DNA from: JAVBKE01 sp031554215
Lineage (GTDB): Bacteria; Bacillota; Bacilli; JARBTR01
DNA length: 24,425 nt
Direction: 5' to 3'
NCBI GenBank assembly: GCA_031554215.1
Contig: JAVBKF010000210.1
Coordinates: 1-24,425, forward strand
Within the stretch, counting starts at the first letter, position 1, and each line of letters opens with the position of its first letter. Positions 8,724 through 17,124 of this stretch are shown here, piece by piece. The notes beneath the pieces were generated by a model. It was not told where the DNA came from, searched no databases, and saw only the letters and a list, made by a program, of their open reading frames with translations. The translations under genes and the position numbers were made by a program.

Positions 8724-8753
8724 TTGTAAAAACTACCCCATTCTTGGTATGAT
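8724..8753 (+). promoter_or_regulatory. Candidate promoter 1 for malic enzyme gene
   Basis: TTGTAA (8724-8729) and TATGAT (8748-8753) are separated by 18 nt, about 100 bp before the malic enzyme start. It matches sigma-A hexamers in most positions. A second candidate lies downstream. Confidence 0.45.
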
Positions 8754-8800
8754 GTAAAGATGAAAATGAATCATTTGTTTAGACAATCACTGAAAAAAGT

Positions 8801-8829
8801 TTGATTAATTTTGGACAGTGTTCTAATAA
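8801..8829 (+). promoter_or_regulatory. Candidate promoter 2 for malic enzyme gene
   Basis: TTGATT (8801-8806) and TAATAA (8824-8829) have the ideal 17-nt spacing, and lie just before the AAGGAG ribosome binding site of the malic enzyme gene. The -10 is imperfect. Either this or the upstream candidate could drive the gene. Confidence 0.4.
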
Positions 8830-8855
8830 ACATGATATAGAAGGAGAAAACGAAA

Positions 8856-10082
8856 GTGAATTTAAAAAATGAGTCGTTGAAGCTACACAAAGAACTGTGT
8901 GGGAAAATTGAAGTCTCGTCCAAACTTCGTGTCACAAGCGCTACTGAGTTAAGTCTTGTTTATTCTCCAGGTGTTGCAGAACCGTGTAAAGAAATTAGTC
9001 AGCATAAGCCAAGTGTTTTTGATTATACTGCAAAAGGGAACCTGGTAGCCGTTGTCACTGATGGCACTGCTGTGCTAGGTCTTGGTGATATAGGACCTGA
9101 AGCTGCACTCCCAGTAATGGAAGGCAAAGCTGTCCTCTTCAAAAGTTTTGCCGGGGTAGATGCGTTTCCAATCTGTCTCGATTCAACGGATCCAGATAAG
9201 ATTGTTGAAGCAGTTAAAATGATTGCACCGACCTTTGGTGGGATTAATTTAGAAGATATTGCGGCGCCAAATTGTTTTGAAATTGAAGAAAGATTGAAAC
9301 AAGAGCTGGATATTCCTGTGATGCATGACGACCAACATGGAACGGCAATCGTTACTGTTGCCGGTGTCATTAATGCAGTGAAATTGGCAAAGAAAAGCAT
9401 GTCCGATTTGAAAGTCGTTACGAGTGGTGCAGGTGCAGCTGGCACGTCGATTATTACTTTGCTACAGAAATTTGGTGTACAGAACATCATCCTCTGTGAC
9501 CGCAAGGGTGCCATTTACGAAGGCCGGCAAGAAGGCATGAATCCTGCAAAAGAAAAATTGGCTAAGATAACCAATATGAATAAAGAACAAGGAACGTTAT
9601 CAGATGTCATTAAAGGTGCAGATGTATTTATTGGCGTGTCCGTTGCTGGCGCATTAACGCCTGATGATGTAAAGTCTATGGCAGACAATGCAGTCGTATT
9701 TGCATTGGCAAATCCAATTCCTGAAATCATGCCCGAACTTGCTTATGAAGCCGGTGCTTTAGTTGTTGGTACCGGGCGTTCTGATTACCCGAATCAGGTG
9801 AATAACGTACTTGTTTTCCCTGGTGTATTCAGGGGCGCACTTGATACGCATGCAACAGATATTAATGATGAGATGAAAATGGCAGCAGTGTTAGCGCTGT
9901 CGGGTCTTATCACGGAGAAAGATTTGAAGACGGACTATGTCATTCCAAACCCTTTTGACCCAAGAGTCACGGCGGAAGTAGCCGTTGCAGTTGCACAAGC
10001 AGCGATTGATTCAGGCGTTGCTAGAAAAGAAATTTCAGCTGAGGAAGTGCGAACACGCCTAATCAAACGTCTGTCCAATTAA
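8856..10082 (+). CDS. ytsJ: NAD(P)-dependent malic enzyme, YtsJ type
   Basis: A short-form malic enzyme of 408 aa that oxidatively decarboxylates malate to pyruvate and provides NAD(P)H; the B. subtilis counterpart at this position is YtsJ (about 410 aa, NADPH-forming). Visible signatures are LVYSPGVAEPCKEI near residue 35, TDGTAVLGLGDIGPEAALPVMEGK (metal/substrate region, about 68-91), NLEDIAAPNCFEIE, VMHDDQHGTAIVTVAG (metal ligands), the Rossmann motif SGAGAAGTS (about 191-199), and ANPIPEIMPE followed by GTGRSDYPNQVNNVLVFPG. The cofactor preference cannot be read with confidence. The start is GTG after AAGGAGAAAA. It sits between dnaE and accDA, 84 bp before accD with no terminator seen, so read-through into the fatty-acid genes is possible. 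Confidence 0.93.
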   Translation: MNLKNESLKLHKELCGKIEVSSKLRVTSATELSLVYSPGVAEPCKEISQHKPSVFDYTAKGNLVAVVTDGTAVLGLGDIGPEAALPVMEGKAVLFKSFAGVDAFPICLDSTDPDKIVEAVKMIAPTFGGINLEDIAAPNCFEIEERLKQELDIPVMHDDQHGTAIVTVAGVINAVKLAKKSMSDLKVVTSGAGAAGTSIITLLQKFGVQNIILCDRKGAIYEGRQEGMNPAKEKLAKITNMNKEQGTLSDVIKGADVFIGVSVAGALTPDDVKSMADNAVVFALANPIPEIMPELAYEAGALVVGTGRSDYPNQVNNVLVFPGVFRGALDTHATDINDEMKMAAVLALSGLITEKDLKTDYVIPNPFDPRVTAEVAVAVAQAAIDSGVARKEISAEEVRTRLIKRLSN

Positions 10083-10166
10083 TGAAAATAGTCACAATGA
10101 ATCACAATGCAGTCTTAAGCGCGCCTGCCAACGATAGAGAAATGAATTGAAAAATGGGGTGTAATT

Positions 10167-11024
10167 TTGTTAAAAGATGTATTTAAACGTCCGAATAAAA
10201 AGAAAAAATATGCAACCATGCCGCGTGACGGCGCAGCAAAACAGGACATCCCTGATGGCCTTTTAACAAGATGCACCAGTTGTAAAAAAATAACATTTAC
10301 AAAGGAATTTTTGAAGAATCATAAGGTTTGCCTGCATTGTGGGTTTCATCATGTGATGAATGCCGAGGAGCGAATTGAGAGTTTTGCTGATATTGAGAGT
10401 TTTACTGAGTTCAATGGGCAAATGACCTCTAGCAACCCACTAGATTTCCCCGATTATTTAACAAAGATTGAGGGCGATCGTAAGAAAACGAAAATCAATG
10501 AAGCAGTTGTAACTGGTGTTGCTAGTGTTGAAGCGCACCCAATTATCCTCACCGTTATGGATTCTACTTTTAGAATGGGAAGCATGGGCACAGTCGTCGG
10601 TGAGAAAATTACGCTCGCGATTGAGAAGGCAGATGAATTTGGACTTCCATTCGTTATCTTTACTGCTTCTGGCGGTGCTAGAATGCAGGAAGGGGTACTA
10701 AGTTTAATGCAGATGGCGAAAACCAGTAGCGCCCTGAAGATGTTTAGCGATAACGGTGGTCTTACAATCGTTGTGATGACACATCCGACAACGGGCGGTG
10801 TCTCTGCAAGCTTTGCTTCATTAGGTGACTATAATCTAGCTGAGCCTGCGGCACTGATTGGTTTTGCTGGGAGAAGAATTATCGAACAGACGATTCACGA
10901 AAAACTTCCAAATGACTTTCAAACTGCGGAATTCTTACTGAAAAATGGTCAATTAGATGCAGTTATTCATCGGAAAGATTTAAGAAAAACACTCGGTACA
11001 ATCCTTGATATTCATGGCATCTAG
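10167..11024 (+). CDS. accD: Acetyl-CoA carboxylase carboxyltransferase beta subunit
   Basis: AccD, 285 aa, the beta subunit of the carboxyltransferase that moves CO2 from carboxybiotin to acetyl-CoA, making malonyl-CoA for fatty acid synthesis. A four-cysteine zinc ribbon is visible at Cys36, Cys39, Cys55 and Cys58 (RCTSC and VCLHCGF). The crotonase-like carboxyltransferase fold follows, with MGSMGTVVGEKI, the oxyanion-hole glycines in FTASGGARMQEG, the TTGGVSASFA motif and LIGFAGRRIIEQT. The start is TTG at 10167 after a GGGGTG box. accA begins 17 bp after its stop, with TGGAGG in between, so the two subunits are made from one transcript, which fits their alpha2-beta2 assembly. Confidence 0.95.
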   Translation: MLKDVFKRPNKKKKYATMPRDGAAKQDIPDGLLTRCTSCKKITFTKEFLKNHKVCLHCGFHHVMNAEERIESFADIESFTEFNGQMTSSNPLDFPDYLTKIEGDRKKTKINEAVVTGVASVEAHPIILTVMDSTFRMGSMGTVVGEKITLAIEKADEFGLPFVIFTASGGARMQEGVLSLMQMAKTSSALKMFSDNGGLTIVVMTHPTTGGVSASFASLGDYNLAEPAALIGFAGRRIIEQTIHEKLPNDFQTAEFLLKNGQLDAVIHRKDLRKTLGTILDIHGI

Positions 11025-11041
11025 TCTGGAGGTTATTGTAG

Positions 11042-12004
11042 ATGAACGTTTTATTAGAGTTTGAGAAACCAATTGTGGAATTAAAGCGAAAATTACGTGA
11101 GCTAGAAGCGATGTCTGATTTGTCAGGTGTTGATCATACAGAGGCAATCACAGCTCTTGAAACGAGGATACAATTAGTGGAGGATACAATTTTCTCGAAT
11201 TTGAAACCTTGGGATCGTGTACAGATCGCAAGGCACCAAAATCGGCCAACGACGCATGACTATATCGGGTTTCTATTTGAGGACTTCTTTGAATGCAAAG
11301 GAGACCGGGTATTTGGTGAAGACGAGGCAATTATCGGTGGTATTGCCCGCTACCACGGAATGCCAGTAACAGTGATTGGTCACCAAAGAGGAAAGGATAC
11401 GAAAGAAAATATCAGGCGTAATTTTGGAATGCCACATCCTGAAGGATACCGTAAGTCATTGCGCCTCATGAGGCAGGCTGAGAAGTTCGGTCGACCTGTC
11501 ATTTGTTTTATTGACACCAAGGGGGCCTATCCCGGAAAAGCAGCGGAGGAACGAGGGCAAAGCGAAGCGATTGCTCGGAATCTGTTCGAGATGGCTGGAC
11601 TCAAGGTTCCGATTGTCTGTATCGTGATTGGGGAAGGCGGTAGTGGTGGTGCGCTGGCACTCGGTGTCGGTGATCGGCTCCTGATGCTTGAGAATTCTAC
11701 CTACTCCGTTATTTCACCTGAAGGAGCAGCGTCTATTCTGTGGCGAGATGCTTCTAGAGCGAAAGAAGCTGCCGCATCAATGAAAATCACAGCACAGGAT
11801 TTGAAAACACTTGGAATCATTGATTCCATCATAGAAGAAGTTCGAGGTGGTGCCCATTGTTCTGCCGAAGAGCAGGCCCTCCTTATTGATAAAGAACTGT
11901 TAGCCTCTTTACATGAAGTCATGCAAATTGAAACGAGAGATATTGTCAAAATGCGCTATCAAAAGTTTAAGCAGATTGGTAGAGACAGTTTTGTTTTAGT
12001 ATGA
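11042..12004 (+). CDS. accA: Acetyl-CoA carboxylase carboxyltransferase alpha subunit
   Basis: AccA, 320 aa (typical 315-325), partner of AccD. The N-terminal 50 residues form the helical arm (LLEFEKPIVELKRKLRELE). Further motifs are RPTTHDYI, GDRVFGEDEAIIGGIA, GRPVICFIDTKGAYPGKAAEERGQSEAIARNL, the glycine-rich IGEGGSGGALALGVGD, and STYSVISPEGAASILWRD. All are classic for the alpha subunit. The ATG at 11042 follows TGGAGGTTATTGTAG. A terminator hairpin begins 12 bp after the stop, closing the accDA unit. Confidence 0.95.
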   Translation: MNVLLEFEKPIVELKRKLRELEAMSDLSGVDHTEAITALETRIQLVEDTIFSNLKPWDRVQIARHQNRPTTHDYIGFLFEDFFECKGDRVFGEDEAIIGGIARYHGMPVTVIGHQRGKDTKENIRRNFGMPHPEGYRKSLRLMRQAEKFGRPVICFIDTKGAYPGKAAEERGQSEAIARNLFEMAGLKVPIVCIVIGEGGSGGALALGVGDRLLMLENSTYSVISPEGAASILWRDASRAKEAAASMKITAQDLKTLGIIDSIIEEVRGGAHCSAEEQALLIDKELLASLHEVMQIETRDIVKMRYQKFKQIGRDSFVLV

Positions 12005-12015
12005 TGAAAACAGCT

Positions 12016-12050
12016 GATAGTCGTGCGGATCTGTGCGATTATTTGTTTTT
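12016..12050 (+). terminator. Rho-independent terminator of accDA
   Basis: Bases 16-26 of the 12001 block (GATAGTCGTGC) pair with 12033-12043 (GTGCGATTATT) over 11 positions, several as G-U pairs, around a 6-nt loop, and TGTTTTT follows. The G-U content means it forms well only in the plus-strand transcript. Confidence 0.65.
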
Positions 12051-12081
12051 AGATGACTAAAGTAAGACATCTGTCCCCATA

Positions 12082-12224
12082 CTAGAAGGGTAATGAAAAA
12101 GCATTTCGGAACCATTTGAATGATGTAAGCATTGACAGGGTTAGTAGATAGCAAGTTGGTTCCAATCAGCGGAAAATAGCAATGTTATTCAAGGCTCCGA
12201 ACGGGTTTTTCACTACCCTTCTAG
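12082..12224. repeat. 143-bp imperfect palindrome, MITE-like or structured RNA
   Basis: The ends CTAGAAGGGTAATGAAAAA (12082-12100) and TTTTTCACTACCCTTCTAG (12206-12224) are inverted repeats matching at 18 of 19 positions. The match continues inward with gaps: TTCGGAACC against the complement of GGCTCCGAA, then TTGAAT against ATTCAA. A further inner pair GGAACCA/TGGTTCC is also visible. The whole element can thus fold into one long hairpin. It has no coding capacity and I saw no clear target-site duplication. It may be a small non-autonomous mobile element or a structured leader of pfkA. Confidence 0.6.
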
Positions 12225-12488
12225 AGAAAAATAAAAGGGTCTTTAAGGCAAATATTGATTCTTAAGCAGCAAAGAATCATAGCAGTGGTACGAGCGAGGC
12301 CTAATCATTCTTTCGATTAGGGAAGTAAACAATCATTCACGGTACATCATCATCTGTTTTTACATAGTGAGAATGAGAAAAAATCTGCAGATGGTAGGGC
12401 AACGATTGTGCCACAAGATTTCTAGACCTTCCAAATTGGATAGTGAAAAATAGATAGTAGTAACGAAAAAATTAGGAGTGGATGATAG
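12225..12488. other. pfkA upstream region with two hairpins
   Basis: No gene is visible between the palindrome and pfkA. Two hairpins stand out: TGATTCTT (12256-12263) with AAGAATCA (12272-12279), and CCTAATC (12300-12306) with GATTAGG (12315-12321). Neither is followed by a T-run. They could belong to a structured 5' leader. A weak promoter candidate (TTGGAT, 16 nt, TAGTAA) lies near 12437-12464. AGGAGTGGATG is the pfkA ribosome binding site. Confidence 0.4.
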
Positions 12489-13448
12489 ATGAAAAGGATT
12501 GCTGTATTAACAAGTGGTGGCGACGCACCTGGAATGAATGCCGCCATTAGAGCAGTTGTGCGAACTGCAATTTATAATGATATAGAGATTTTCGGAATAC
12601 GCTATGGCTATGCTGGACTACTCAAAGAAGATTTCATCAAAATGGAGCTTGGCTCTGTGGGAGACCTCATTCATCGTGGTGGCACGTTCCTTTACACAGC
12701 AAGATGTATGGAATTCTATGAGGAAGAAACGCAGAAGCGTGCTGCAGCAATCTTGAGTAAGCATGGTATTGAAGGTCTAGTTGTCATTGGTGGAGATGGT
12801 TCCTACCGTGGTGCGATGAAGCTGACGAGGCTCGGCGTGCCTTGTATTGGCATTCCAGCAACAATTGACAATGATATCACTGGAACAGAATTTACAATAG
12901 GCTTTGATACTGCGGTCAATACAGTACTAGAATCAGTTGACAAAATTCGCGATACAGCTTCTTCACATGAGCGTACTTATGTGATTGAAGTGATGGGGCG
13001 TGATTGTGGCGATATTGCAGCATGGGCAGGCGTTGCAACGGGTGCTGAAACGGTTATCGTACCGAACGTACCTTATGATATTCACGACGTTGTTGTGAAA
13101 CTGAAACGTGGCAGAGACCGCGGGAAGCAGTACAGTATAATTCTTGTCGCTGAGGGTGCTGGTAATGCAACCGATATTGGCAAGCAAATTGAGGAACTCA
13201 CTGGTTTTGATACGAGAGTCACTATTTTAGGACATGTGCAACGCGGTGGTTCACCAACTGCTAAGGACCGCGTCTTAGCAAGTGAGTTTGGTTCATATGC
13301 TGTTGAACTGTTACTGGCAGGGAAAAAAGGTCGTGCGATTGGCACAGTACAAAATCGTCTGATAGATTATGACTTCGAGGAAGCGTTACAAAAAACAAAC
13401 CATCAAGGTGACCAGTTATCTGTACTCTGTGATCAGCTATCAATTTAA
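12489..13448 (+). CDS. pfkA: ATP-dependent 6-phosphofructokinase
   Basis: PfkA, 319 aa, the same length as in B. subtilis. It phosphorylates fructose 6-phosphate to fructose 1,6-bisphosphate, the committed step of glycolysis, and acts as a cytoplasmic tetramer. The ATP-binding LTSGGDAPGMNAAIRAVVR (about 7-25), GGDGSYRGA (about 101-110), the catalytic TIDNDITGTEFTIGFDTA with Asp127, VMGRDCGDIAAWAG, and the substrate-binding GHVQRGGSPTAKDR are all present. The ATG follows TTAGGAGTGGATGATAG. pyk starts 75 bp after its stop with no obvious terminator, so pfkA-pyk is probably one operon, as in many Firmicutes. Confidence 0.96.
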   Translation: MKRIAVLTSGGDAPGMNAAIRAVVRTAIYNDIEIFGIRYGYAGLLKEDFIKMELGSVGDLIHRGGTFLYTARCMEFYEEETQKRAAAILSKHGIEGLVVIGGDGSYRGAMKLTRLGVPCIGIPATIDNDITGTEFTIGFDTAVNTVLESVDKIRDTASSHERTYVIEVMGRDCGDIAAWAGVATGAETVIVPNVPYDIHDVVVKLKRGRDRGKQYSIILVAEGAGNATDIGKQIEELTGFDTRVTILGHVQRGGSPTAKDRVLASEFGSYAVELLLAGKKGRAIGTVQNRLIDYDFEEALQKTNHQGDQLSVLCDQLSI

Positions 13449-13523
13449 CTGTACCTTTACTGAATGAAACCAAGTATTTTTATAAAAAAATAGACAAACC
13501 AAATGTCAGAGGAGAATATACTT

Positions 13524-15284
13524 ATGTCAGGTAGAACAAAAATCGTTTGTACAATAGGACCCGCAAGTGATGCACTAGAAACGCTTGTGAAATTAATCGA
13601 AGAAGGTATGGATGTTGCCAGACTTAACTTCTCACATGGTAGCCATGAAGAGCAAAGAGGGCGTATCGTTAATATTCGTAAAGCAACAGAAATCACAGGG
13701 AAGAATGTTGCCATTCTTCTTGATACAAAAGGACCTGAGATTCGTACACATGATATGGAAAATGGTTCAATTGAACTGAAACCTGGGTCTCAATTGATCG
13801 TTTCAATGAAAGAAGTAACAGGGACAAGTGAGCGCATTTCAATCACATATCCACAATTAATTGACGATGTTAGCACAGATTCACGCATTCTTCTAGATGA
13901 TGGTCTTGTTGAACTAAGCGTTGTCTCAGTGGATAAGAAAATGGGCGAAATCGTTACAACAGTCATCAACGGAGCCTCTTTAAAGAACAAAAAAGGTGTC
14001 AATGTCCCAGGCGTATCAGTGAAGCTTCCTGGTATCACAGAAAAAGATGTGGAAGATATTCTTTTTGGCATTAGAGAAGAAGTGGATTTCATCGCTGCAT
14101 CATTCGTTCGTCGTGCATCAGATGTATTAGAAATTCGTGAATTACTACGTAACAATAACGGTGAATTCATTCAAATCATTCCGAAAATTGAAAACCATGA
14201 AGGCGTGCGTAACATTGATCAAATTTTAGAAGTAGCTGATGGTTTAATGGTTGCTCGTGGAGACCTTGGGGTGGAAATTCCTCCTGAAGAAGTACCGCTT
14301 GTTCAAAAAATGTTGATTAAAAAGTGTAACCAACTGGCAAAACCAGTCATTACTGCAACTCAAATGCTTGATTCAATGCAACGTAACCCACGCCCAACGC
14401 GTGCCGAAGCAAGTGATGTTGCCAATGCGATATTTGATGGTACTGATGCGATCATGCTATCTGGTGAAACAGCAGCTGGACTTTATCCAGTAGAATCAGT
14501 TAGCACAATGCAGCGGATTGCTTTCAGAGCAGAATCAGGCCTCAAATACAAGGCGATTCTTCGTAGCCGTAGCAGTGATCATGAGCCAAATGTCATTGAT
14601 TCCATTGGACAAGCGGTAGCGTACACGGCAATGAATCTTAAAGTAAAAGCAATCATTGCACCAACGGAAAGCGGTACGACTGCTAGAATGATTTCTCGCT
14701 ATCGTCCGGAGTCAAAAATCATTGCCATTACTTCATCAAAAGCGATTTCACGTCGCCTTGCACTTGTTTGGGGTGTAGAAAGTCTTGTTGGTCAAAAGAC
14801 GAAAAGTACAGATGATATGCTTGAAAAAGCGGTTGATACTTGTCTCGAAGCTGGACATGTGAACGTTGGTGACCTAACGGTTATTACAGCAGGTGTTCCT
14901 GTTAATGAAAGCGGTACAACAAACCTAATGAAGATTCACTTTATTGGAAAAGAAATTACATCAGGACAAGGCATTGGCAGTAAATCAGTCACAGGCAAAG
15001 TCGTAGTGGTTGATTCTAATTTGACAGCATTGTCAAAGGTGACTTCTGACACAATTATTGTGACCAACAATACAGATGTTGAAATGATGGGTGCGATTTC
15101 AAAGTGTGCTGGTATCGTCTCTGAAACAGGCGGTTTAACAGGGCATACAGCCATTGTAGGGATTAACTTAGGTATTCCAGTCATTATTGGTGTAAAAGAT
15201 GCACGAAAGATTTTCTCAGATGGCGATGTCATCACCATCTCTGCTGAGAACGGAAAGATTTACAAAGAGAGCACAGTTATCTAA
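13524..15284 (+). CDS. pyk: Pyruvate kinase with C-terminal PEP-utiliser domain
   Basis: Pyruvate kinase, 586 aa (B. subtilis 585), converting phosphoenolpyruvate and ADP to pyruvate and ATP. The N-terminal TKIVCTIGPAS, MDVARLNFSHG, DTKGPEIRTH, the Mg-binding IIPKIENHEG, VARGDLGVEIP and the ITATQMLDSM and RAEASDVANAIFDGTDA motifs cover the barrel. The regulatory C domain is followed by an extra phosphohistidine-like domain of about 100 residues (GGLTGHTAIVGINLGIPVIIG), typical of Bacillaceae enzymes; this domain normally carries a swivelling histidine in PEP-utilising enzymes. The frame is open from ATG 13503, but ATG 13524 gives the family N-terminus and has GAGGAG 9 nt upstream. Confidence 0.95.
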   Translation: MSGRTKIVCTIGPASDALETLVKLIEEGMDVARLNFSHGSHEEQRGRIVNIRKATEITGKNVAILLDTKGPEIRTHDMENGSIELKPGSQLIVSMKEVTGTSERISITYPQLIDDVSTDSRILLDDGLVELSVVSVDKKMGEIVTTVINGASLKNKKGVNVPGVSVKLPGITEKDVEDILFGIREEVDFIAASFVRRASDVLEIRELLRNNNGEFIQIIPKIENHEGVRNIDQILEVADGLMVARGDLGVEIPPEEVPLVQKMLIKKCNQLAKPVITATQMLDSMQRNPRPTRAEASDVANAIFDGTDAIMLSGETAAGLYPVESVSTMQRIAFRAESGLKYKAILRSRSSDHEPNVIDSIGQAVAYTAMNLKVKAIIAPTESGTTARMISRYRPESKIIAITSSKAISRRLALVWGVESLVGQKTKSTDDMLEKAVDTCLEAGHVNVGDLTVITAGVPVNESGTTNLMKIHFIGKEITSGQGIGSKSVTGKVVVVDSNLTALSKVTSDTIIVTNNTDVEMMGAISKCAGIVSETGGLTGHTAIVGINLGIPVIIGVKDARKIFSDGDVITISAENGKIYKESTVI

Positions 15285-15327
15285 TATCGTTGCTTTACGT
15301 CCAAATGCTGGATTTATTCAGGCAGGT

Positions 15328-15355
15328 CAACCCTCTATTAATTGATAGAGGGTTG
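15328..15355 (+). other. Strong hairpin between pyk and fxsA
   Basis: CAACCCTCTAT (15328-15338) and ATAGAGGGTTG (15345-15355) form a perfect 11-bp stem with a TAATTG loop, 43 bp after the pyk stop. There is no T-run on either side (ATTGTCTAG follows), so it is either a terminator without a classic U-tract or an RNA-stabilising element at the pfkA-pyk 3' end. Confidence 0.6.
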
Positions 15356-15417
15356 ATTGTCTAGTGGCGTGTAACTGTCTGAATAGTTGAAATGTAGTTG
15401 TAAAGGAGCGTGGCACC

Positions 15418-15804
15418 GTGAAAAAAGTTTTGCTTATTTTCATTATTTACTCAATCCTTGAGTTTTTTACTTTCTCGATCATTGGACAGAAAATTGGGTT
15501 GTTTAATACAATATTATTGCTCGTTCTAATTGGGATACTAGGTGCGATGATCGCTAAACGCCAAGGGCTACAAGCAATGCAGCGAGCGAGTGAACAGATG
15601 CAAAATGGGTTACCGCCAGGCGATTCAATTCTTGATGGTATTTGTATACTATTTGGTAGTATATTGCTGATTCTTCCTGGATTTCTATCAGACTTTATTT
15701 CTCTGGTTTTCTTAGTTCCATTGACAAGAAGGCTTGTTAAACCAATGATGCTCTACTTTCTGGCCAAGTGGTTTGCCAAGGGGAATGTGACTTACTATCG
15801 CTGA
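15418..15804 (+). CDS. fxsA: FxsA family membrane protein
   Basis: A 128-aa FxsA/YtzA-type inner-membrane protein. In E. coli FxsA overproduction relieves phage T7 exclusion by F; its normal role in Bacillales is not known. Three hydrophobic segments are visible: about 3-25 (LLIFIIYSILEFFTFSIIG), about 27-44, and about 78-103. The cytoplasmic loop contains AKRQGLQAMQ, and the family motif LPGFLSDFISLVFLVPLTR closes the last helix. The tail is basic. The start is GTG at 15418 after AAAGGAGCG. It lies downstream of pyk, its usual neighbour in Bacillus, and converges with ytvI. Confidence 0.88.
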   Translation: MKKVLLIFIIYSILEFFTFSIIGQKIGLFNTILLLVLIGILGAMIAKRQGLQAMQRASEQMQNGLPPGDSILDGICILFGSILLILPGFLSDFISLVFLVPLTRRLVKPMMLYFLAKWFAKGNVTYYR

Positions 15805-15881
15805 ATCATGCGGGCAGGGATTAATATTGTCAGGCTGACAGTGCGGTACTTGGAGCACAGCCAAAGGGGCAATGGTCATTT

Positions 15882-15925
15882 AAGCGATCAGAGAAAGCCG
15901 TGATGGATTAGTGATCTGATTGCTT
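15882..15925. other. Inverted repeat between convergent fxsA and ytvI
   Basis: AAGCGATCAGA (15882-15892) and TCTGATTGCTT (15915-15925) pair over 11 bp with one G-U. It sits in the convergent spacer but has no T-run. A smaller perfect inverted repeat, TGTCAG-G-CTGACA, lies upstream near 15828-15841. Either might help end fxsA transcripts. Confidence 0.4.
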
Positions 15926-15972
15926 CAGTGAACGCTTAGGATATGGTGTCATGTAACGTGCATCAGACAAAC

Positions 15973-15999
15973 CGAGTACCATCGTTAAAAATGGTCTCG
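15973..15999 (-). terminator. Possible ytvI terminator overlapping its stop codon
   Basis: On the minus strand CGAGACCAT (15999-15991) pairs with ATGGTACTCG (15982-15973), with one bulged base, around TTTTTAACG, and GTTTGTCTG follows. The ytvI TAA stop (15987-15985) lies in the loop. The T-tract is poor, so the terminator role is tentative. Confidence 0.4.
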
Positions 16000-17124
16000 A
16001 TTTGTCACATTGTCACGGTCATTGATAATAAAGTGCCATAGATCACGGAAGGTACCGTTGCGGTGTAGTGTTGTAAGGAAGACTAAGATTAGGATGCCCA
16101 GAAGGATACCAGGGATTCCGTGCAGCGTATAGCCAATAAACATCACGACGAGTGTCGATAAGGGACTAATGCCAACAGATTTTGAGATGACCTTCGGTTC
16201 AATGAGGACTCGGATGGTCACGACAATGATAAAAATCAACAGCAAGCCTAAACCCATGTGACGCTCACCTGTAATAAAGGCAAAGAATATCCATGGAAGG
16301 AAAATTGACGATATCCCGATATAAGGGATGAGTTCTCCCATGCCAACAAGAATGCCAAAAGTAATTGGATAGGATAGTCCAAGAATCATAAATCCGATAC
16401 TCGCTATTACGGCAGAAATGGCAAGTAAGATAAGCTGGGCACCGAAAAAGCCAATTGTGGCTCTTTTTAAATCAGTCACCACTTTATCAATAGGGGTATA
16501 TACCTTGTCAGGCAATTTTGTCTGAAATAGGGACGATAAGTTCTCCCATTGCTTTGAAATAAAATAGGTTGATAAACCGGTGAAAATCATTCCGATTGCT
16601 GTACTCGGAATCCACTCAAGTAGTTTTGGAATATTCGTTACGAGTGATTTTAGAAATTGTACCAACCAGTTTGTGATGTCACTGTTAATGTTCCTGATGG
16701 CAACAGTAAGCGCCTGCTGATTCACTTCGTTAAATGAGTTGAAGTAAGAAGTGACGCGGTCCGCCCTAGGCAATATGGTGTCATTGAAGAATGCGATCGA
16801 TGCGCTCGCCCATTCCTGCAAATAATGAGGAAGCTGGTTCGATAAGGTATCAATGCCGGAAATCGCTTCAATGACAATAATGGTAAGAACGCCAAATAGA
16901 ATGCCAAAGGTGAGTATCATAGCGAGCAAAATGGCAAAACTTTTCGGGATTTTTAATCGTACCTGCAAAGTTTGGACAAGCGGCTTGATGAAAAACGCTA
17001 GCGTGTAGCCGAGTAGGAATGGATATGTGTATTTCAGCGAATACACCAAAATGAAACCTGTACCAATGGTAGCTGTTACCACGATGAAGAGGCGAATTAG
17101 TCGCTGTGCAACAATTGAATTCAG
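15985..17124 (-). CDS. ytvI: YtvI-type sporulation/AI-2E exporter family membrane protein
   Basis: A polytopic membrane protein of the AI-2E transporter/PerM-like superfamily, matching YtvI of B. subtilis (about 371 aa). The transported substrate is unknown. About seven to eight hydrophobic segments are visible, including LLGYTLAFFIKPLV, FAILLAMILTFGILFGVLTI, a cluster from about 215 to 290, and the C-terminal GISPLSTLVVMFIGYTLHGIPGILLGILILVF motif region typical of the family. ATG/GTG/TTG starts give only GTG 17082, which has no ribosome binding site and cuts the first helix short. In frame, CTG at 17124 has AGGAGG exactly 8 nt upstream (17138-17133) and adds LNSIVAQRLIRLFI, a good family N-terminus. 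I therefore place the start at CTG, giving 379 aa. It is the only gene of the core block on the minus strand, divergent from ytwI. Confidence 0.85.
   Translation of the reverse strand: MNSIVAQRLIRLFIVVTATIGTGFILVYSLKYTYPFLLGYTLAFFIKPLVQTLQVRLKIPKSFAILLAMILTFGILFGVLTIIVIEAISGIDTLSNQLPHYLQEWASASIAFFNDTILPRADRVTSYFNSFNEVNQQALTVAIRNINSDITNWLVQFLKSLVTNIPKLLEWIPSTAIGMIFTGLSTYFISKQWENLSSLFQTKLPDKVYTPIDKVVTDLKRATIGFFGAQLILLAISAVIASIGFMILGLSYPITFGILVGMGELIPYIGISSIFLPWIFFAFITGERHMGLGLLLIFIIVVTIRVLIEPKVISKSVGISPLSTLVVMFIGYTLHGIPGILLGILILVFLTTLHRNGTFRDLWHFIINDRDNVTNRDHF

Noticed and set aside
9023..9514. 163-codon minus-strand frame inside the malic enzyme gene
   Set aside because: It is a shadow of a strongly supported gene; serine/threonine/alanine-rich translation is typical of antisense frames.
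12284..12302. AGCAGTGGTACGAGCG resembles a T-box antiterminator core
   Set aside because: It departs from the T-box consensus, no specifier stem or terminator could be drawn, and pfkA is not an amino-acid-related gene.
12963..13010. MGRDCGD in PfkA in place of MGRHAGD
   Set aside because: This position varies among bacterial PfkA proteins (for example MGRYCGD in E. coli), so it does not indicate loss of function.
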